Notes under the pieces: model-generated
What the model saw: only the letters and a program-made list of their open reading frames with translations
Databases searched by the model: none
What the model was told of the DNA's origin: nothing
Source: Rubrivirga sp. SAORIC476
Lineage (GTDB): Bacteria > Bacteroidota > Rhodothermia > Rhodothermales > Rubricoccaceae
Length of the DNA stretch: 64,000 nt
Direction of reading: 5' to 3'
NCBI RefSeq assembly: GCF_002283555.1
Contig: NZ_MVOI01000003.1
Span: 642,536 to 706,535, forward strand
Program-made: the position numbers and the translations under genes
Shown: positions 10,220 through 18,927 of the stretch, one piece after another
Layout of the letters: each line of letters starts with the position of its first letter
How positions within the stretch are numbered: the first letter of the stretch is position 1

Positions 10220-11461
10220 ATGCCTCTCCGTCTCTTCGAGGACGACCGCGTCGGCCGCCTCGCCCCGCTCACGCTGACCCGCGCGGTGTTCGACCTCCGC
10301 GTCGGGGCGCGGACGCTTCTGGAGAGCGCCGTCGACGTATTCCAGCCGAGCCGCCTCGTGCTGCAGACGCGAACCCTGCTCGCGGGCGTAACGGCGCAGG
10401 AGCATCCCGAGACGGCGGTCCGCGAGGCGACGCTCGGGGGAACGCTGTTCGTCAACGGCCGGTGGCTCGTTCGCAGAGGCGAGGTCGCGGACGCCGTGAA
10501 AGCCGCCGAGCGGACGGGGGAGGCGCGGGCCTTCGTGCAGGACGGCGTACTGCTGGCCCTCGTCCACCCCGACCCGCCCGCCGCCCTCCTGAGCCGCGAC
10601 GCGATCGGCATCGAACAGGCGGCGGGGGTCCCGGAGGAGCGCGTCGAGGGCGAGGTGCTGGTCGGCGAACTGGAGGACATGATCACTGACCTCGGGGCTC
10701 GCATCGCCCACGACGCCGAGGCGATGGGCGGCCTCGGGACGCACGCGGGCACGGTCGAGGACGGCGCGATCCTGATCGAGCCCGACCGGATCCACCTGGC
10801 CGCGGGCGCCGTCGTCCGCGCAGGGGCGATCGTCCGCGCCGACGACGGACCGGTGTGGATCGGGGCCGACGCCGAGGTGGGCGAGAATGCGGTCGTAAAG
10901 GGGCCGGTGTACCTGGGACCGAAGGCCGTCGTGCACGCTGCTGCACGGGTGGACGAGAGCGCGCTCGGGTACTGGTCCAAGGTGGGCGGCCAGGTCCATG
11001 CGAGCGTCCTCCACAGCCTGTCCTCGAAGGGCCACGACGGCTACCTGGGCAACAGCACGCTGGGCCGGTGGTGCAACCTCGGCGCCGACACCAACACGTC
11101 CAACCTGCGCAATGACTACGGCGAGGTCTCCCTCTGGGACCCCGAGGCAGGCGCCTTCCGGCCCACGGGACGCCAGTTCATGGGGCTAGTCATGGGGGAT
11201 CACTCCAAATGCGCCATCGGTACCATGTTTAACACGGGGACCGTGGTGGGGGTGTCCTGCAACCTCTTCGGGGCAGGCTTCCCCCCCCGCCACGTGCCGA
11301 GCTTCGCCTGGGGCGGTGCTGACGGTCTGGTGCCATACCGCACGGAAAAGGCCTTTCGGGTAGCGGAGGCGGTGATGGCCCGGCGGGAGCGGTCTCTCAC
11401 GGAGGACGAGCGGGCCCTCCTCCAGACGACTGCGGCAGCCCACGGTCTGGAGGCCGGGTAG
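10220..11461 (+). CDS. GlmU-like sugar nucleotidyltransferase
   Basis: 413 residues. The N-terminal part (MPLRLFEDDRVGRLAPLTLT) matches the Bacteroidota family annotated as putative sugar nucleotidyl transferase, a shortened GlmU-type domain. The C-terminal half is a left-handed beta-helix with hexapeptide repeats (for example VWIGADAEVGENAVVKGPVY) and acyltransferase-like motifs SNLRNDYGEV and GTMFNTGTVVGVSCNLFG. It probably makes or modifies a UDP-sugar for the cell envelope. The start ATG 10220 fits the family N-terminus. A GGATCTTTTC promoter-like box lies about 40 bases upstream. Confidence 0.88.
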   Translation: MPLRLFEDDRVGRLAPLTLTRAVFDLRVGARTLLESAVDVFQPSRLVLQTRTLLAGVTAQEHPETAVREATLGGTLFVNGRWLVRRGEVADAVKAAERTGEARAFVQDGVLLALVHPDPPAALLSRDAIGIEQAAGVPEERVEGEVLVGELEDMITDLGARIAHDAEAMGGLGTHAGTVEDGAILIEPDRIHLAAGAVVRAGAIVRADDGPVWIGADAEVGENAVVKGPVYLGPKAVVHAAARVDESALGYWSKVGGQVHASVLHSLSSKGHDGYLGNSTLGRWCNLGADTNTSNLRNDYGEVSLWDPEAGAFRPTGRQFMGLVMGDHSKCAIGTMFNTGTVVGVSCNLFGAGFPPRHVPSFAWGGADGLVPYRTEKAFRVAEAVMARRERSLTEDERALLQTTAAAHGLEAG

Positions 11462-11508
11462 GCGGGCAGGGCACGGGAACCGACCTGATTTCCGCGAGGG
11501 CCAGCGGC

Positions 11509-11515
11509 TAGCTTC
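11509..11515 (+). promoter_or_regulatory. Promoter -7-like box TAGCTTC upstream of the TonB receptor
   Basis: TAGCTTC stands 38 bases before the receptor ATG. It resembles the Bacteroidota -7 element (TA-N2-TTTG) and is identical to the box before the isocitrate dehydrogenase gene. This is a pattern match only. Confidence 0.4.
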
Positions 11516-11553
11516 ACCGCCGCTGTCCCCGACCGCCTGTCCCCTCCCGCTCG

Positions 11554-13833
11554 ATGGCCCCTTCGCTCCGCTCGCTCGTCGCACTCACTGCGCTCCTCCT
11601 TGCCACTAGCAGCGCCTGGGCCCAGACGGGCGGCCTGCGCGGCTTCGTCACCGGCGCCGACGACGGCCAGCCCCTCATCGGTGCGACGGTGCTCGCCGCG
11701 CCTCTCGCCGCAGACGGCTCGCTGGATGGGGAGCCCCGTGGCGCCGCCGCCGATGTCGACGGCCTCTACGTGATCCCGCGCCTGTCGGTGGGGCGCTACC
11801 TCGTCCGCGTGAGCTACGTCGGCTACGAGACGGAGATCGACACGCTCACCATCGACGCGGGCCCGCTGCGGTCGTACGACGTCGCGCTCCGCGTGGAGAC
11901 GGGCGGCCTGGAGGTCGTGGTGGAGAGCGAGCGCTCGACGGGCGGCGCGCGTGTCACGGCGGGTGTGCAGGCCATCGACCCGCGCGACATCGACATCGTG
12001 CCCGCGCCGGATGTCTCGGGCGACCTCGCGAGCTACCTCACCACCTCGCCGGGCGTCGTCACGACCGGCGACCGCGGCGGGCAGTTGTTCGTTCGCGGCG
12101 GCGAGCCAAGCCAGAACCTCGTCCTGCTCGACGGCATGGCGCTCTACCAGCCGTTCCACGTGCTCGGCTTCTACTCGGCGTTCCCATCGGACATCCTGGC
12201 CGGGGCGGACCTCTACGCGGGTGGCTTCCCGGCGCGCTACGGCGGGCAGGTCTCGTCGGTGCTGGACATCCAGACGCGCAACGGCAACAAGCGCCAGCTG
12301 GCCGCGGCGGCCTCGGTGGCGCCGTTCGTGAGCGCGGCCCGCGTCGAGGGCCCGATCGTACAGGGGACCACCTCCTTCGTGGCGTCGGGCCGCGTGAGCG
12401 TGGTTGAGGAGGGCGCCGCTCGGCTCGTCGACCGTGACCTGCCGTTCGACTTCGGCGACGTGTTTGGCAAGGTCCACTCCGTGCTGACGCCCAACGCGCA
12501 GCTCTCGGTGCAGGGCATCCACACGTACGACCGCGGTACCATCGGCGAAGACGTCGGCGGGACGGTCCCCGAGGAGGTGAGCTACCGCAACACGGCGGCC
12601 GGGCTCCGCTTCCTGTACCTGCCGAACGTGTCCGCGCTGCGCGCCGAGATCCTGGTCAACGCGTCGAGCCTGGAGAGCGACCAGGGGCTGGACACGCTGC
12701 GCAACGTGCCGCTGCGGGCGTCCAGCATCGGCCGGATCAACGCCGAGACCAACCTGACGTTCTACCTCCCGTCGGTGGACCTGAAGACGGGTGTCTTCGT
12801 CCGCACGAACCGCCTCACGAGCGACCTGCGGCTGGTCGGCGGCGACAACCTGCGGGAGTTCTACACCGAGGCGGGCGCCTACATCGAGCCGGAGCTCCGG
12901 CTGGGCGGGCTCTCGGTGCAGGGCGGCGTTCGCGTGCAGAGCTACCCCAACGACGGCCGGACGTACCTGGAGCCCCGCGCGCGGATCGTGTGGTCGGGCC
13001 GCGGCCAGGAGATCTCGGCGGCGGGCGGCCTCTACCACCAGGAGGTGATCGGCGTCAACGACCGCCGCGACGTGGCCAACGTGTTCACGGCGTGGACGCG
13101 CGCCCGCTCCGAGGAGGTGCCGTCGGCCTGGCACGGCATCGTGGGCTACCGCGTCACGCCGACCCCGTGGCTGGAGCTCGTCGCGGAGGGCTACTACAAG
13201 TACCTCCAGAACCTGCAGGTGGCCGAGTGGACCGCCTTCCCGCGCTTCTCGACCGGCACCCAGCCCGCCGACGGCGAGGTCTACGGCCTCGACACCCGCG
13301 TGGAGGTCCGCGCCGGGGACGCCCTCTACGCGTACGTCAGCTACGGCCTCTCGGAGGTCACCTACGACGCGCAGGGCCCGAACCTGGAGCTGTGGTACGG
13401 CAGCGAGTCGCTCCGCTTCAACCCGCCGCACGACCGCCGCCACCAGCTCAACGCGCTCGTCAGCACGACCGTCGCAGGCGTGGACCTGTCGGCCCGCTTC
13501 CAGTTCGGCTCAGGGCTTCCGTTCACGCGGGCGCTCGGCTTCGACCGCTTCATCTCGCCCAACACGCCCCCGGACGTGTTCGAGACGCCGGGCACCTCCC
13601 GCGTGATCTACGAGCGCCCCTACAACGGCCGCCTGCCCACCTTCCACCGGCTGGACCTCTCGGCGGACCGCACGTTCACGCTCCGCTCGGGCCTCGACCT
13701 GACGGCCCAGCTGGCGCTGATCAATGCCTACGACCGGGCCAACGTGTTCTACTACGACACGTTCACGCTCCAGCGCGTCGACCAGCTGCCGCTCATCCCG
13801 TCCTTCGGCCTCAAAATCGCCGTCAACGACTAG
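11554..13833 (+). CDS. TonB-dependent receptor with N-terminal carboxypeptidase-like domain
   Basis: 759 residues. Signal peptide MAPSLRSLVALTALLLATSSAWA; a CarboxypepD_reg-like beta-sandwich at about residues 27-115 (DGQPLIGATV, DGLYVIPRLSVGRYLVRVSY); then the plug domain (QLFVRGGEPSQNLVLLDGM, SAFPSDILAGADLYAGGFPA). The remainder is an outer-membrane barrel with many aromatic strand ends. It should import a ligand in a TonB-driven way. It heads a five-gene operon: the next gene starts directly after its stop codon, and all four genes that follow encode surface lipoproteins of one family, as in other receptor/lipoprotein pairs of this phylum. The substrate is unknown. Confidence 0.93.
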   Translation: MAPSLRSLVALTALLLATSSAWAQTGGLRGFVTGADDGQPLIGATVLAAPLAADGSLDGEPRGAAADVDGLYVIPRLSVGRYLVRVSYVGYETEIDTLTIDAGPLRSYDVALRVETGGLEVVVESERSTGGARVTAGVQAIDPRDIDIVPAPDVSGDLASYLTTSPGVVTTGDRGGQLFVRGGEPSQNLVLLDGMALYQPFHVLGFYSAFPSDILAGADLYAGGFPARYGGQVSSVLDIQTRNGNKRQLAAAASVAPFVSAARVEGPIVQGTTSFVASGRVSVVEEGAARLVDRDLPFDFGDVFGKVHSVLTPNAQLSVQGIHTYDRGTIGEDVGGTVPEEVSYRNTAAGLRFLYLPNVSALRAEILVNASSLESDQGLDTLRNVPLRASSIGRINAETNLTFYLPSVDLKTGVFVRTNRLTSDLRLVGGDNLREFYTEAGAYIEPELRLGGLSVQGGVRVQSYPNDGRTYLEPRARIVWSGRGQEISAAGGLYHQEVIGVNDRRDVANVFTAWTRARSEEVPSAWHGIVGYRVTPTPWLELVAEGYYKYLQNLQVAEWTAFPRFSTGTQPADGEVYGLDTRVEVRAGDALYAYVSYGLSEVTYDAQGPNLELWYGSESLRFNPPHDRRHQLNALVSTTVAGVDLSARFQFGSGLPFTRALGFDRFISPNTPPDVFETPGTSRVIYERPYNGRLPTFHRLDLSADRTFTLRSGLDLTAQLALINAYDRANVFYYDTFTLQRVDQLPLIPSFGLKIAVND

Positions 13834-15558
13834 ATGCTGCGCACCGCCCCTCGCCTGCTGCTCGGCCTGGCTGCGCTCGCCTTCCTCGGAGCGTGCTCGG
13901 ACTCCGTGGACCCGACGCTCGGCACCGAGCAGGCGTTCTCGCTCTACGGCTACCTCGACCCCAGCGCCGACCGGCAGGCCCTCCGCGTCGCCCCGATCGT
14001 GGGCACCATCGTGGCCGACACCGCGCGCACGCTCGCGGCGACGGTCACCTCGGAGGAGCTGGGCACGGGCCGGACGGTCGCCTGGCGCGACTCGTTCGTG
14101 ACCTACCGCGACGGCTCGACGGGGCATGTCTTCGTGGCCGACTACACGCCGACGCCGGGCGCGACGGTCGAGGTCCGCGTCGCCGAGACCACCGGCGAGG
14201 GACGCGTCACCACGGCCACCGTCGAAGTCCCGCCCCTGACCCAGTCCGCCATCGGCGAGCCGACGGTCGTCGCGGGCATGACGACCTACACGGTGACCGT
14301 CCGCGCGCCGCGCGTGATCGGGGGCACGCTCCGGCTCTTCGTGACAGGCCTCCCCTCGGCGCCGGCCGACACGAGCGCGCTCGTGGTGCCGATCGAGCCC
14401 GGGGAGCTGGAACTCACCGACCGCGGCGGCGAATGGACCGCCCGCGTCCCGTTTCTCGAAGCCACACGCGACTTCCTCGAGGCCGAGGATCTCTTCGGCG
14501 TCGGGCTGACGCTGGTCGAGGCCGAGTTCGCACCATTCGTCACGAGCACCGCCTGGGCCATCCCTCCCGACGGCCTCGACGACGACGCCATCGTGGAGCC
14601 GGGGACGTTCTCGAACGTGGTCGGCGGCTTCGGCTTCGTGGGGTCCGGCTTCGAGGCGCCCGTGCGGTGGGTGCCCTCGCCGGGCACGCAGGCTCGCGCC
14701 GGGTTCGCCGTCGAGGGCGATCCGGCGGGTCTCGTGGTGGTGAACGAGGTCGGCACAGGGTTCGTGGAGCTGTACAACTCGTCGATCGAGCCGGTCAGCC
14801 TCGGTGGCTATGCGGTCTCGGCCGGGGCCCCCGAGGCGGGCGTCCGGCTGCCGCCGACCATCCTCGACGGCAAGGCCTTCCTCGTGATCGAGGGCCCCTT
14901 TTCGGTCACCGCCAGCACCACCATCACGCTCACCAACCTGTCGGGACAGGAGGTGCACCGGCTCTACATCGACCAGGACATCAATGCCGAGCCGCGCGGC
15001 CCCGCCTGGGGGTCGTACCCGGACGGTCTCTCGGCCCCGATCCGCGGCGCCTTCCCGGGCGACGACGGCCACGACCTGTTCCATGGCCCCCTGCTGCTCA
15101 CTCCCGGCGCGCCGAACCGACCGTATACCGTCCCGGCCGTGATCAACGAGATCTCGACCTCCGGCGACGGCTTCGTCGAGGTGCTGCGCCAGAGCTCCCT
15201 GCTCGCCCGCGTCTCGCTGGGAACGACCCCCCGCAACCTCGGGCTCGCCGAAGCCACGCAGGTCGAAGGCGACTTCTTCGTGGCCGACGAGACGGAGCAC
15301 TTCGAGTTGGAACAGACCGGAGGCACGCTGTACCTGCTCGCGACCTACGGCCCGCGCCCCGACCCCGGCCAGACCCGACCGCGACGGGTGGTGGACGCAC
15401 GCGCTTACGGTCCGCAGAGCCCAGGGCGCTCGGTCGGCTTCGTGCCCGACGGTCTCGCCGACCCGCGGGATTCAGACCGCGGCTGGCAGGTGGACCTTTT
15501 CCCCACCCGTGGCCGCCCCAACGCTGCAAGCGGGCGGCTCGCGACCCGCTCCGAATGA
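13834..15558 (+). CDS. DUF4249/lamin-tail lipoprotein, paralogue A1
   Basis: 574 residues. A lipoprotein signal with lipobox LGAC (Cys about residue 22). The N-terminal third (SDSVDPTLGTEQAFSLYGYL) resembles DUF4249 proteins that partner TonB receptors. Two lamin-tail-like stretches follow (VVNEVGTGFVELYNSS and AVINEISTSGDGFVEVL), each ending with a TPGAPNRP or PTRGRPNA motif. It starts directly after the receptor stop and overlaps the next gene by ATGA. From its lipobox to residue 122 it is identical to its neighbour B1, while the rest resembles A2, so the N-terminus looks converted. It probably sits on the outer membrane and helps the receptor bind its ligand. Confidence 0.85.
   Translation: MLRTAPRLLLGLAALAFLGACSDSVDPTLGTEQAFSLYGYLDPSADRQALRVAPIVGTIVADTARTLAATVTSEELGTGRTVAWRDSFVTYRDGSTGHVFVADYTPTPGATVEVRVAETTGEGRVTTATVEVPPLTQSAIGEPTVVAGMTTYTVTVRAPRVIGGTLRLFVTGLPSAPADTSALVVPIEPGELELTDRGGEWTARVPFLEATRDFLEAEDLFGVGLTLVEAEFAPFVTSTAWAIPPDGLDDDAIVEPGTFSNVVGGFGFVGSGFEAPVRWVPSPGTQARAGFAVEGDPAGLVVVNEVGTGFVELYNSSIEPVSLGGYAVSAGAPEAGVRLPPTILDGKAFLVIEGPFSVTASTTITLTNLSGQEVHRLYIDQDINAEPRGPAWGSYPDGLSAPIRGAFPGDDGHDLFHGPLLLTPGAPNRPYTVPAVINEISTSGDGFVEVLRQSSLLARVSLGTTPRNLGLAEATQVEGDFFVADETEHFELEQTGGTLYLLATYGPRPDPGQTRPRRVVDARAYGPQSPGRSVGFVPDGLADPRDSDRGWQVDLFPTRGRPNAASGRLATRSE
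13884..14200 (+). repeat. 317-bp tract shared with 15596-15912 (copy 1)
   Basis: Comparison by eye with 15596-15912 gives three mismatches, all silent third-position changes (G/A in the Gly-Thr-Gly codons, T/C in GGGCAT/C, and G/A in CCG/A). The flanks differ at once on both sides. It covers lipobox to TTGE in protein A1. Confidence 0.92.
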
Positions 15559-17213
15559 CACGCCTGACGCCGCTTCTCCTCCTGGCGATGCTCGCCCTCG
15601 GAGCGTGCTCGGACTCCGTGGACCCGACGCTCGGCACCGAGCAGGCGTTCTCGCTCTACGGCTACCTCGACCCCAGCGCCGACCGGCAGGCCCTCCGCGT
15701 CGCCCCGATCGTGGGCACCATCGTGGCCGACACCGCGCGCACGCTCGCGGCGACGGTCACCTCGGAGGAGCTGGGCACAGGCCGGACGGTCGCCTGGCGC
15801 GACTCGTTCGTGACCTACCGCGACGGCTCGACGGGGCACGTCTTCGTGGCCGACTACACGCCGACGCCAGGCGCGACGGTCGAGGTCCGCGTCGCCGAGA
15901 CCACCGGCGAGGAACGGGTCACCGCGGTGCGGATCTCCGTGCCGACGCTCGACCGTCCGGAAATCGGCTCGTTCCTCGGGACGAGTGCCGAGGTGACGTA
16001 CCCGATCCGAGTCCGCGCCCCGCGCGTGCTCACCACCAGCCTCGTCTACCGGGTCGTCGGGTTGCGCTCGGCGCCGATGGACACCGTGGCCGTCTCCTTC
16101 TCCGACTTCGCGCCGTTCGAGGACGCAGGGGGTGGGACGTGGGGCCTGGACCTCCCCTTTGTCGCCACGAGTCGCGCGTTCCTGTCCTCGCCCGCGGCCG
16201 AAGGCGCGACGCTCCGCCTGGTGGACGTCGCCGTCCGGGCGTTCGTGACCGGGCCCGAGTGGGACATCCCGGCGGGCGGGCTCGACGAGGACCGGATCGT
16301 GGAGCCGGGGACGTTCTCCAACGTGACTGGGGGCTTCGGCTTCGTGGGGTCCGGCTACTGGACCGAGTCGCGCTGGACGCCGTCACTCACCACACAATCG
16401 CGAGCCGGCTTCCTCGTCGACACCGACCCGGCCTCGGTGCTCCGGATCAACGAAGTCAGCGCCCAGGGGTGGGTCGAACTCTACAACCCGACGCTGGAGT
16501 TCGTCCCCATCGGGGGCTACCGGATCTCCTCGGAGGGCCAGGCGAATGCCTTCCCGAGCGGAACGGCCGTCCCCCCGCTCGGCTTCCAGGTCTTGCAGGT
16601 CGCGCCGTCCCTCGCCGACGGACGCGTGGTGCTCGAAAGCCCCGCTGCCGTCGAGATCGTGGAGACAGGGATCCGGGGCCTCTCTGAGATCACCTCGATC
16701 ACCATCGGGTCGTTCCCCGACGGCCGCACCCGGCTCATCGGAGAGTTCCCGGAGTTCCGCGGCTTCAACCTGTTCCAGAACCGCCTCGTCGCGACGCCCG
16801 GCGCGCCGAACCGCCCCCTGTCGTTCCTGGCGATGATCAACGAGGTCTTCTCCGCTGGCACCGACGGGTGGGCGGAGATCCTGGCGCCTCCCGGCGTGAC
16901 GGCCATCTTGGTCACCGACGACCCCGAGCGCCCCCTTTCGATGTGGGTGCCCGCCGTTCGGGAGGGCGACCGGTGGATCGCGAACGAGACCCCCGGGCGG
17001 TTCGATCTTCCGCAGACGGGCGGCGAGGTGTACGTGGCCGTGCTCGTGCGGGATGTGCCCCCGCGAGTCTATGATACCCGGACGTACGGCCCGCAGACGC
17101 CAGAACGGTCCTCGGGCACGCTGCCCGACGGCGACCGCGACGCGTGGAGGCTCGACCTTCTCCCGACCCGAGCGTCACCCAACGCCGCTCCCTCTCGGCT
17201 CGCATCTCGCTAG
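15555..17213 (+). CDS. DUF4249/lamin-tail lipoprotein, paralogue B1
   Basis: 552 residues, lipobox LGAC near residue 18. After the shared N-terminal region the protein is of the B type: PRVLTTSLVYRVVGLRSAP, INEVSAQGWVELYNPT, INEVFSAGTDGWAEIL and ILVTDDPERPLSMWVPA, all close to B2 and unlike A1 or A2. The ATG at 15555 overlaps the stop of A1 (ATGA), so translation is coupled. It is probably a surface lipoprotein partner of the upstream receptor. The reading frame is open far upstream, but only this ATG gives a signal peptide. Confidence 0.85.
   Translation: MTRLTPLLLLAMLALGACSDSVDPTLGTEQAFSLYGYLDPSADRQALRVAPIVGTIVADTARTLAATVTSEELGTGRTVAWRDSFVTYRDGSTGHVFVADYTPTPGATVEVRVAETTGEERVTAVRISVPTLDRPEIGSFLGTSAEVTYPIRVRAPRVLTTSLVYRVVGLRSAPMDTVAVSFSDFAPFEDAGGGTWGLDLPFVATSRAFLSSPAAEGATLRLVDVAVRAFVTGPEWDIPAGGLDEDRIVEPGTFSNVTGGFGFVGSGYWTESRWTPSLTTQSRAGFLVDTDPASVLRINEVSAQGWVELYNPTLEFVPIGGYRISSEGQANAFPSGTAVPPLGFQVLQVAPSLADGRVVLESPAAVEIVETGIRGLSEITSITIGSFPDGRTRLIGEFPEFRGFNLFQNRLVATPGAPNRPLSFLAMINEVFSAGTDGWAEILAPPGVTAILVTDDPERPLSMWVPAVREGDRWIANETPGRFDLPQTGGEVYVAVLVRDVPPRVYDTRTYGPQTPERSSGTLPDGDRDAWRLDLLPTRASPNAAPSRLASR
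15596..15912 (+). repeat. 317-bp tract shared with 13884-14200 (copy 2)
   Basis: Second copy of the tract, offset by 1712 bases from the first, with three silent differences. It covers the lipobox and first 105 or so mature residues of protein B1. Confidence 0.92.
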
Positions 17214-17222
17214 CCTCTCTCG

Positions 17223-18920
17223 ATGCACGCTCTCGCCTCCATGTCCTCGACCCTGCTCGCCGGGCGCCGCCTCGTCCTCTCCGCCGTCGTCCTGGCGGCC
17301 CTGGCCTCGGCCGCCGGCTGCTCTGACAGCGTCGACCCGACGGTCGGCACGGACCAGGTGTTCTCGATGTACGGGTACCTCGACCCGTCCTCCGACCGCC
17401 AGGCGCTCCGCATCATCGAGATCGGGCGCACCATCGGATCGGATACGCTGAGCACCATCGACGCGGTCGTCACCTCGACCGAGGCCGGCTCGGCCGTCAC
17501 CACGACGTGGCGCGATTCGCTGGTGACGTTCGCCAACGGCGCCACAGGGCACGTCTTCCTGGCCGACTACACACCGACGCCCAACGCGCAGGTGACGCTC
17601 ACAGCCACCGCCAGCGACGGCCGAGCGGCGACGGTGAGCATCGCGGTGCCGCCGCTCTCGTCCGCCACCGTCGGAGCCCCCGAGAACGTCAACGGCTTCA
17701 CCACCTTCCCGGTGACGGTGCGCGACGTGCCGCGCGTGATCGGCGGCACGCTCCGACTCCGCGTGACCGGCTTGCCGACGGCGCCCGCCGACACGACGGA
17801 GTTGGAGATCCCGGTCCGCGCCTATGACATCCAGCAGAGCGGGCCGGACTGGGTGGTGGTGGTCCCGTTCGTGGAGGCCACCCAGTCGTTTCTGCGCGCC
17901 CGCAACCTGTTCGGCGTCGGGCTGACGCTCGTCGAGGCGGAGTTCGGTGCCTTCATCGCCAACGACGTGTGGAACGTCCCGCCGGGCGGCCTGGACGAGG
18001 ATGCCATCATCGAGCCGGGGACGTTCTCAAACGTCACGGGCGGCTTCGGCTTCGTGGGCGCGGGCTACGAGGCGCCGGTCCGCTGGCTGCCGTCGCCGGG
18101 GACCCAGTCGCGGGCGGGGCTGGCGATCAGCGGCGACCCGGCGGCCCTCATCGCCGTCAACGAGGTCGGGCCGGGCTACACCGAACTGTACAACCCGTCG
18201 GCAGAGGCCGTCGAGGTGGGAGGCTACGTGCTCACGATGGGCGCGCCGCAGGAGGGCGTCATCATCCCCAACCCCAGCACCGTGCCTCCGGGGGGTTTCC
18301 TGGTGGTGGATGGCCCGTTCTCGGTGGTCGTGGACAAGCCCGTCCAGTTCCTCAGTTCCTCCGGCCGCCTGATCGCCCGCAACTACCCCGAGGCGGACGC
18401 CCAGGTCTGGGGCGCGTACCCGGACGGCCTCTCGTTCGTCCTCCCGCAGGGCGGCCCGGACATCTTCCGCGGCCCCCTCCAGCCGTCGCCGGGCGGCCCG
18501 AACCAGCCGCTCTTCCGGCCCGCGGTGATCAACGAGATCTCGACCTCCGGCGACGGCTTCGTGGAGGTGCTGCCGACTGACCTGGGCTTCAACTCGGCGC
18601 GGCTCTCCTCCGTCTCGCGCGAGCTCGCCTTCAACGGAGTCGACGCGTCCCGCGAGGGCCGCTACGTCGTGGCCGACGAAGGCGGGACGCTCACGCTGGA
18701 GCAGACCGGCGGGACGGTCTACCTGCTGGTGGACTACGGCAGCTCGGAGACCCCCACCGAGCCGTCTGGCTACCGCGTCGTGGACGTCCGCACGTTCGGC
18801 CCGCAGGCCCTGAGCCGTTCGCTGGGCTACCTGCCCGACGGTCCGGGCGGCACCTGGAGCGAGGGCCTCCTGCCCACCCGCGCCGCGCCCAACGCCGCCG
18901 CACGCTTCGTCAGCTTCTAG
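17223..18920 (+). CDS. DUF4249/lamin-tail lipoprotein, paralogue A2
   Basis: 565 residues from ATG 17223; a second ATG at 17241 also gives a lipoprotein signal (lipobox AAGC). The A-type markers PRVIGGTLRLRVTGLPTAPA, NLFGVGLTLVEAEF and INEISTSGDGFVEVL are shared with A1. Its N-terminal region differs clearly from the other three (VGTDQVFSMYGYLDPSSD, then STEAGSAVTTTW), so it keeps what is probably the original A-type N-terminus. It starts nine bases after B1 and lies in the same operon. Expected place: outer-membrane surface. Confidence 0.84.
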   Translation: MHALASMSSTLLAGRRLVLSAVVLAALASAAGCSDSVDPTVGTDQVFSMYGYLDPSSDRQALRIIEIGRTIGSDTLSTIDAVVTSTEAGSAVTTTWRDSLVTFANGATGHVFLADYTPTPNAQVTLTATASDGRAATVSIAVPPLSSATVGAPENVNGFTTFPVTVRDVPRVIGGTLRLRVTGLPTAPADTTELEIPVRAYDIQQSGPDWVVVVPFVEATQSFLRARNLFGVGLTLVEAEFGAFIANDVWNVPPGGLDEDAIIEPGTFSNVTGGFGFVGAGYEAPVRWLPSPGTQSRAGLAISGDPAALIAVNEVGPGYTELYNPSAEAVEVGGYVLTMGAPQEGVIIPNPSTVPPGGFLVVDGPFSVVVDKPVQFLSSSGRLIARNYPEADAQVWGAYPDGLSFVLPQGGPDIFRGPLQPSPGGPNQPLFRPAVINEISTSGDGFVEVLPTDLGFNSARLSSVSRELAFNGVDASREGRYVVADEGGTLTLEQTGGTVYLLVDYGSSETPTEPSGYRVVDVRTFGPQALSRSLGYLPDGPGGTWSEGLLPTRAAPNAAARFVSF

Positions 18921-18927
18921 GGCACGC

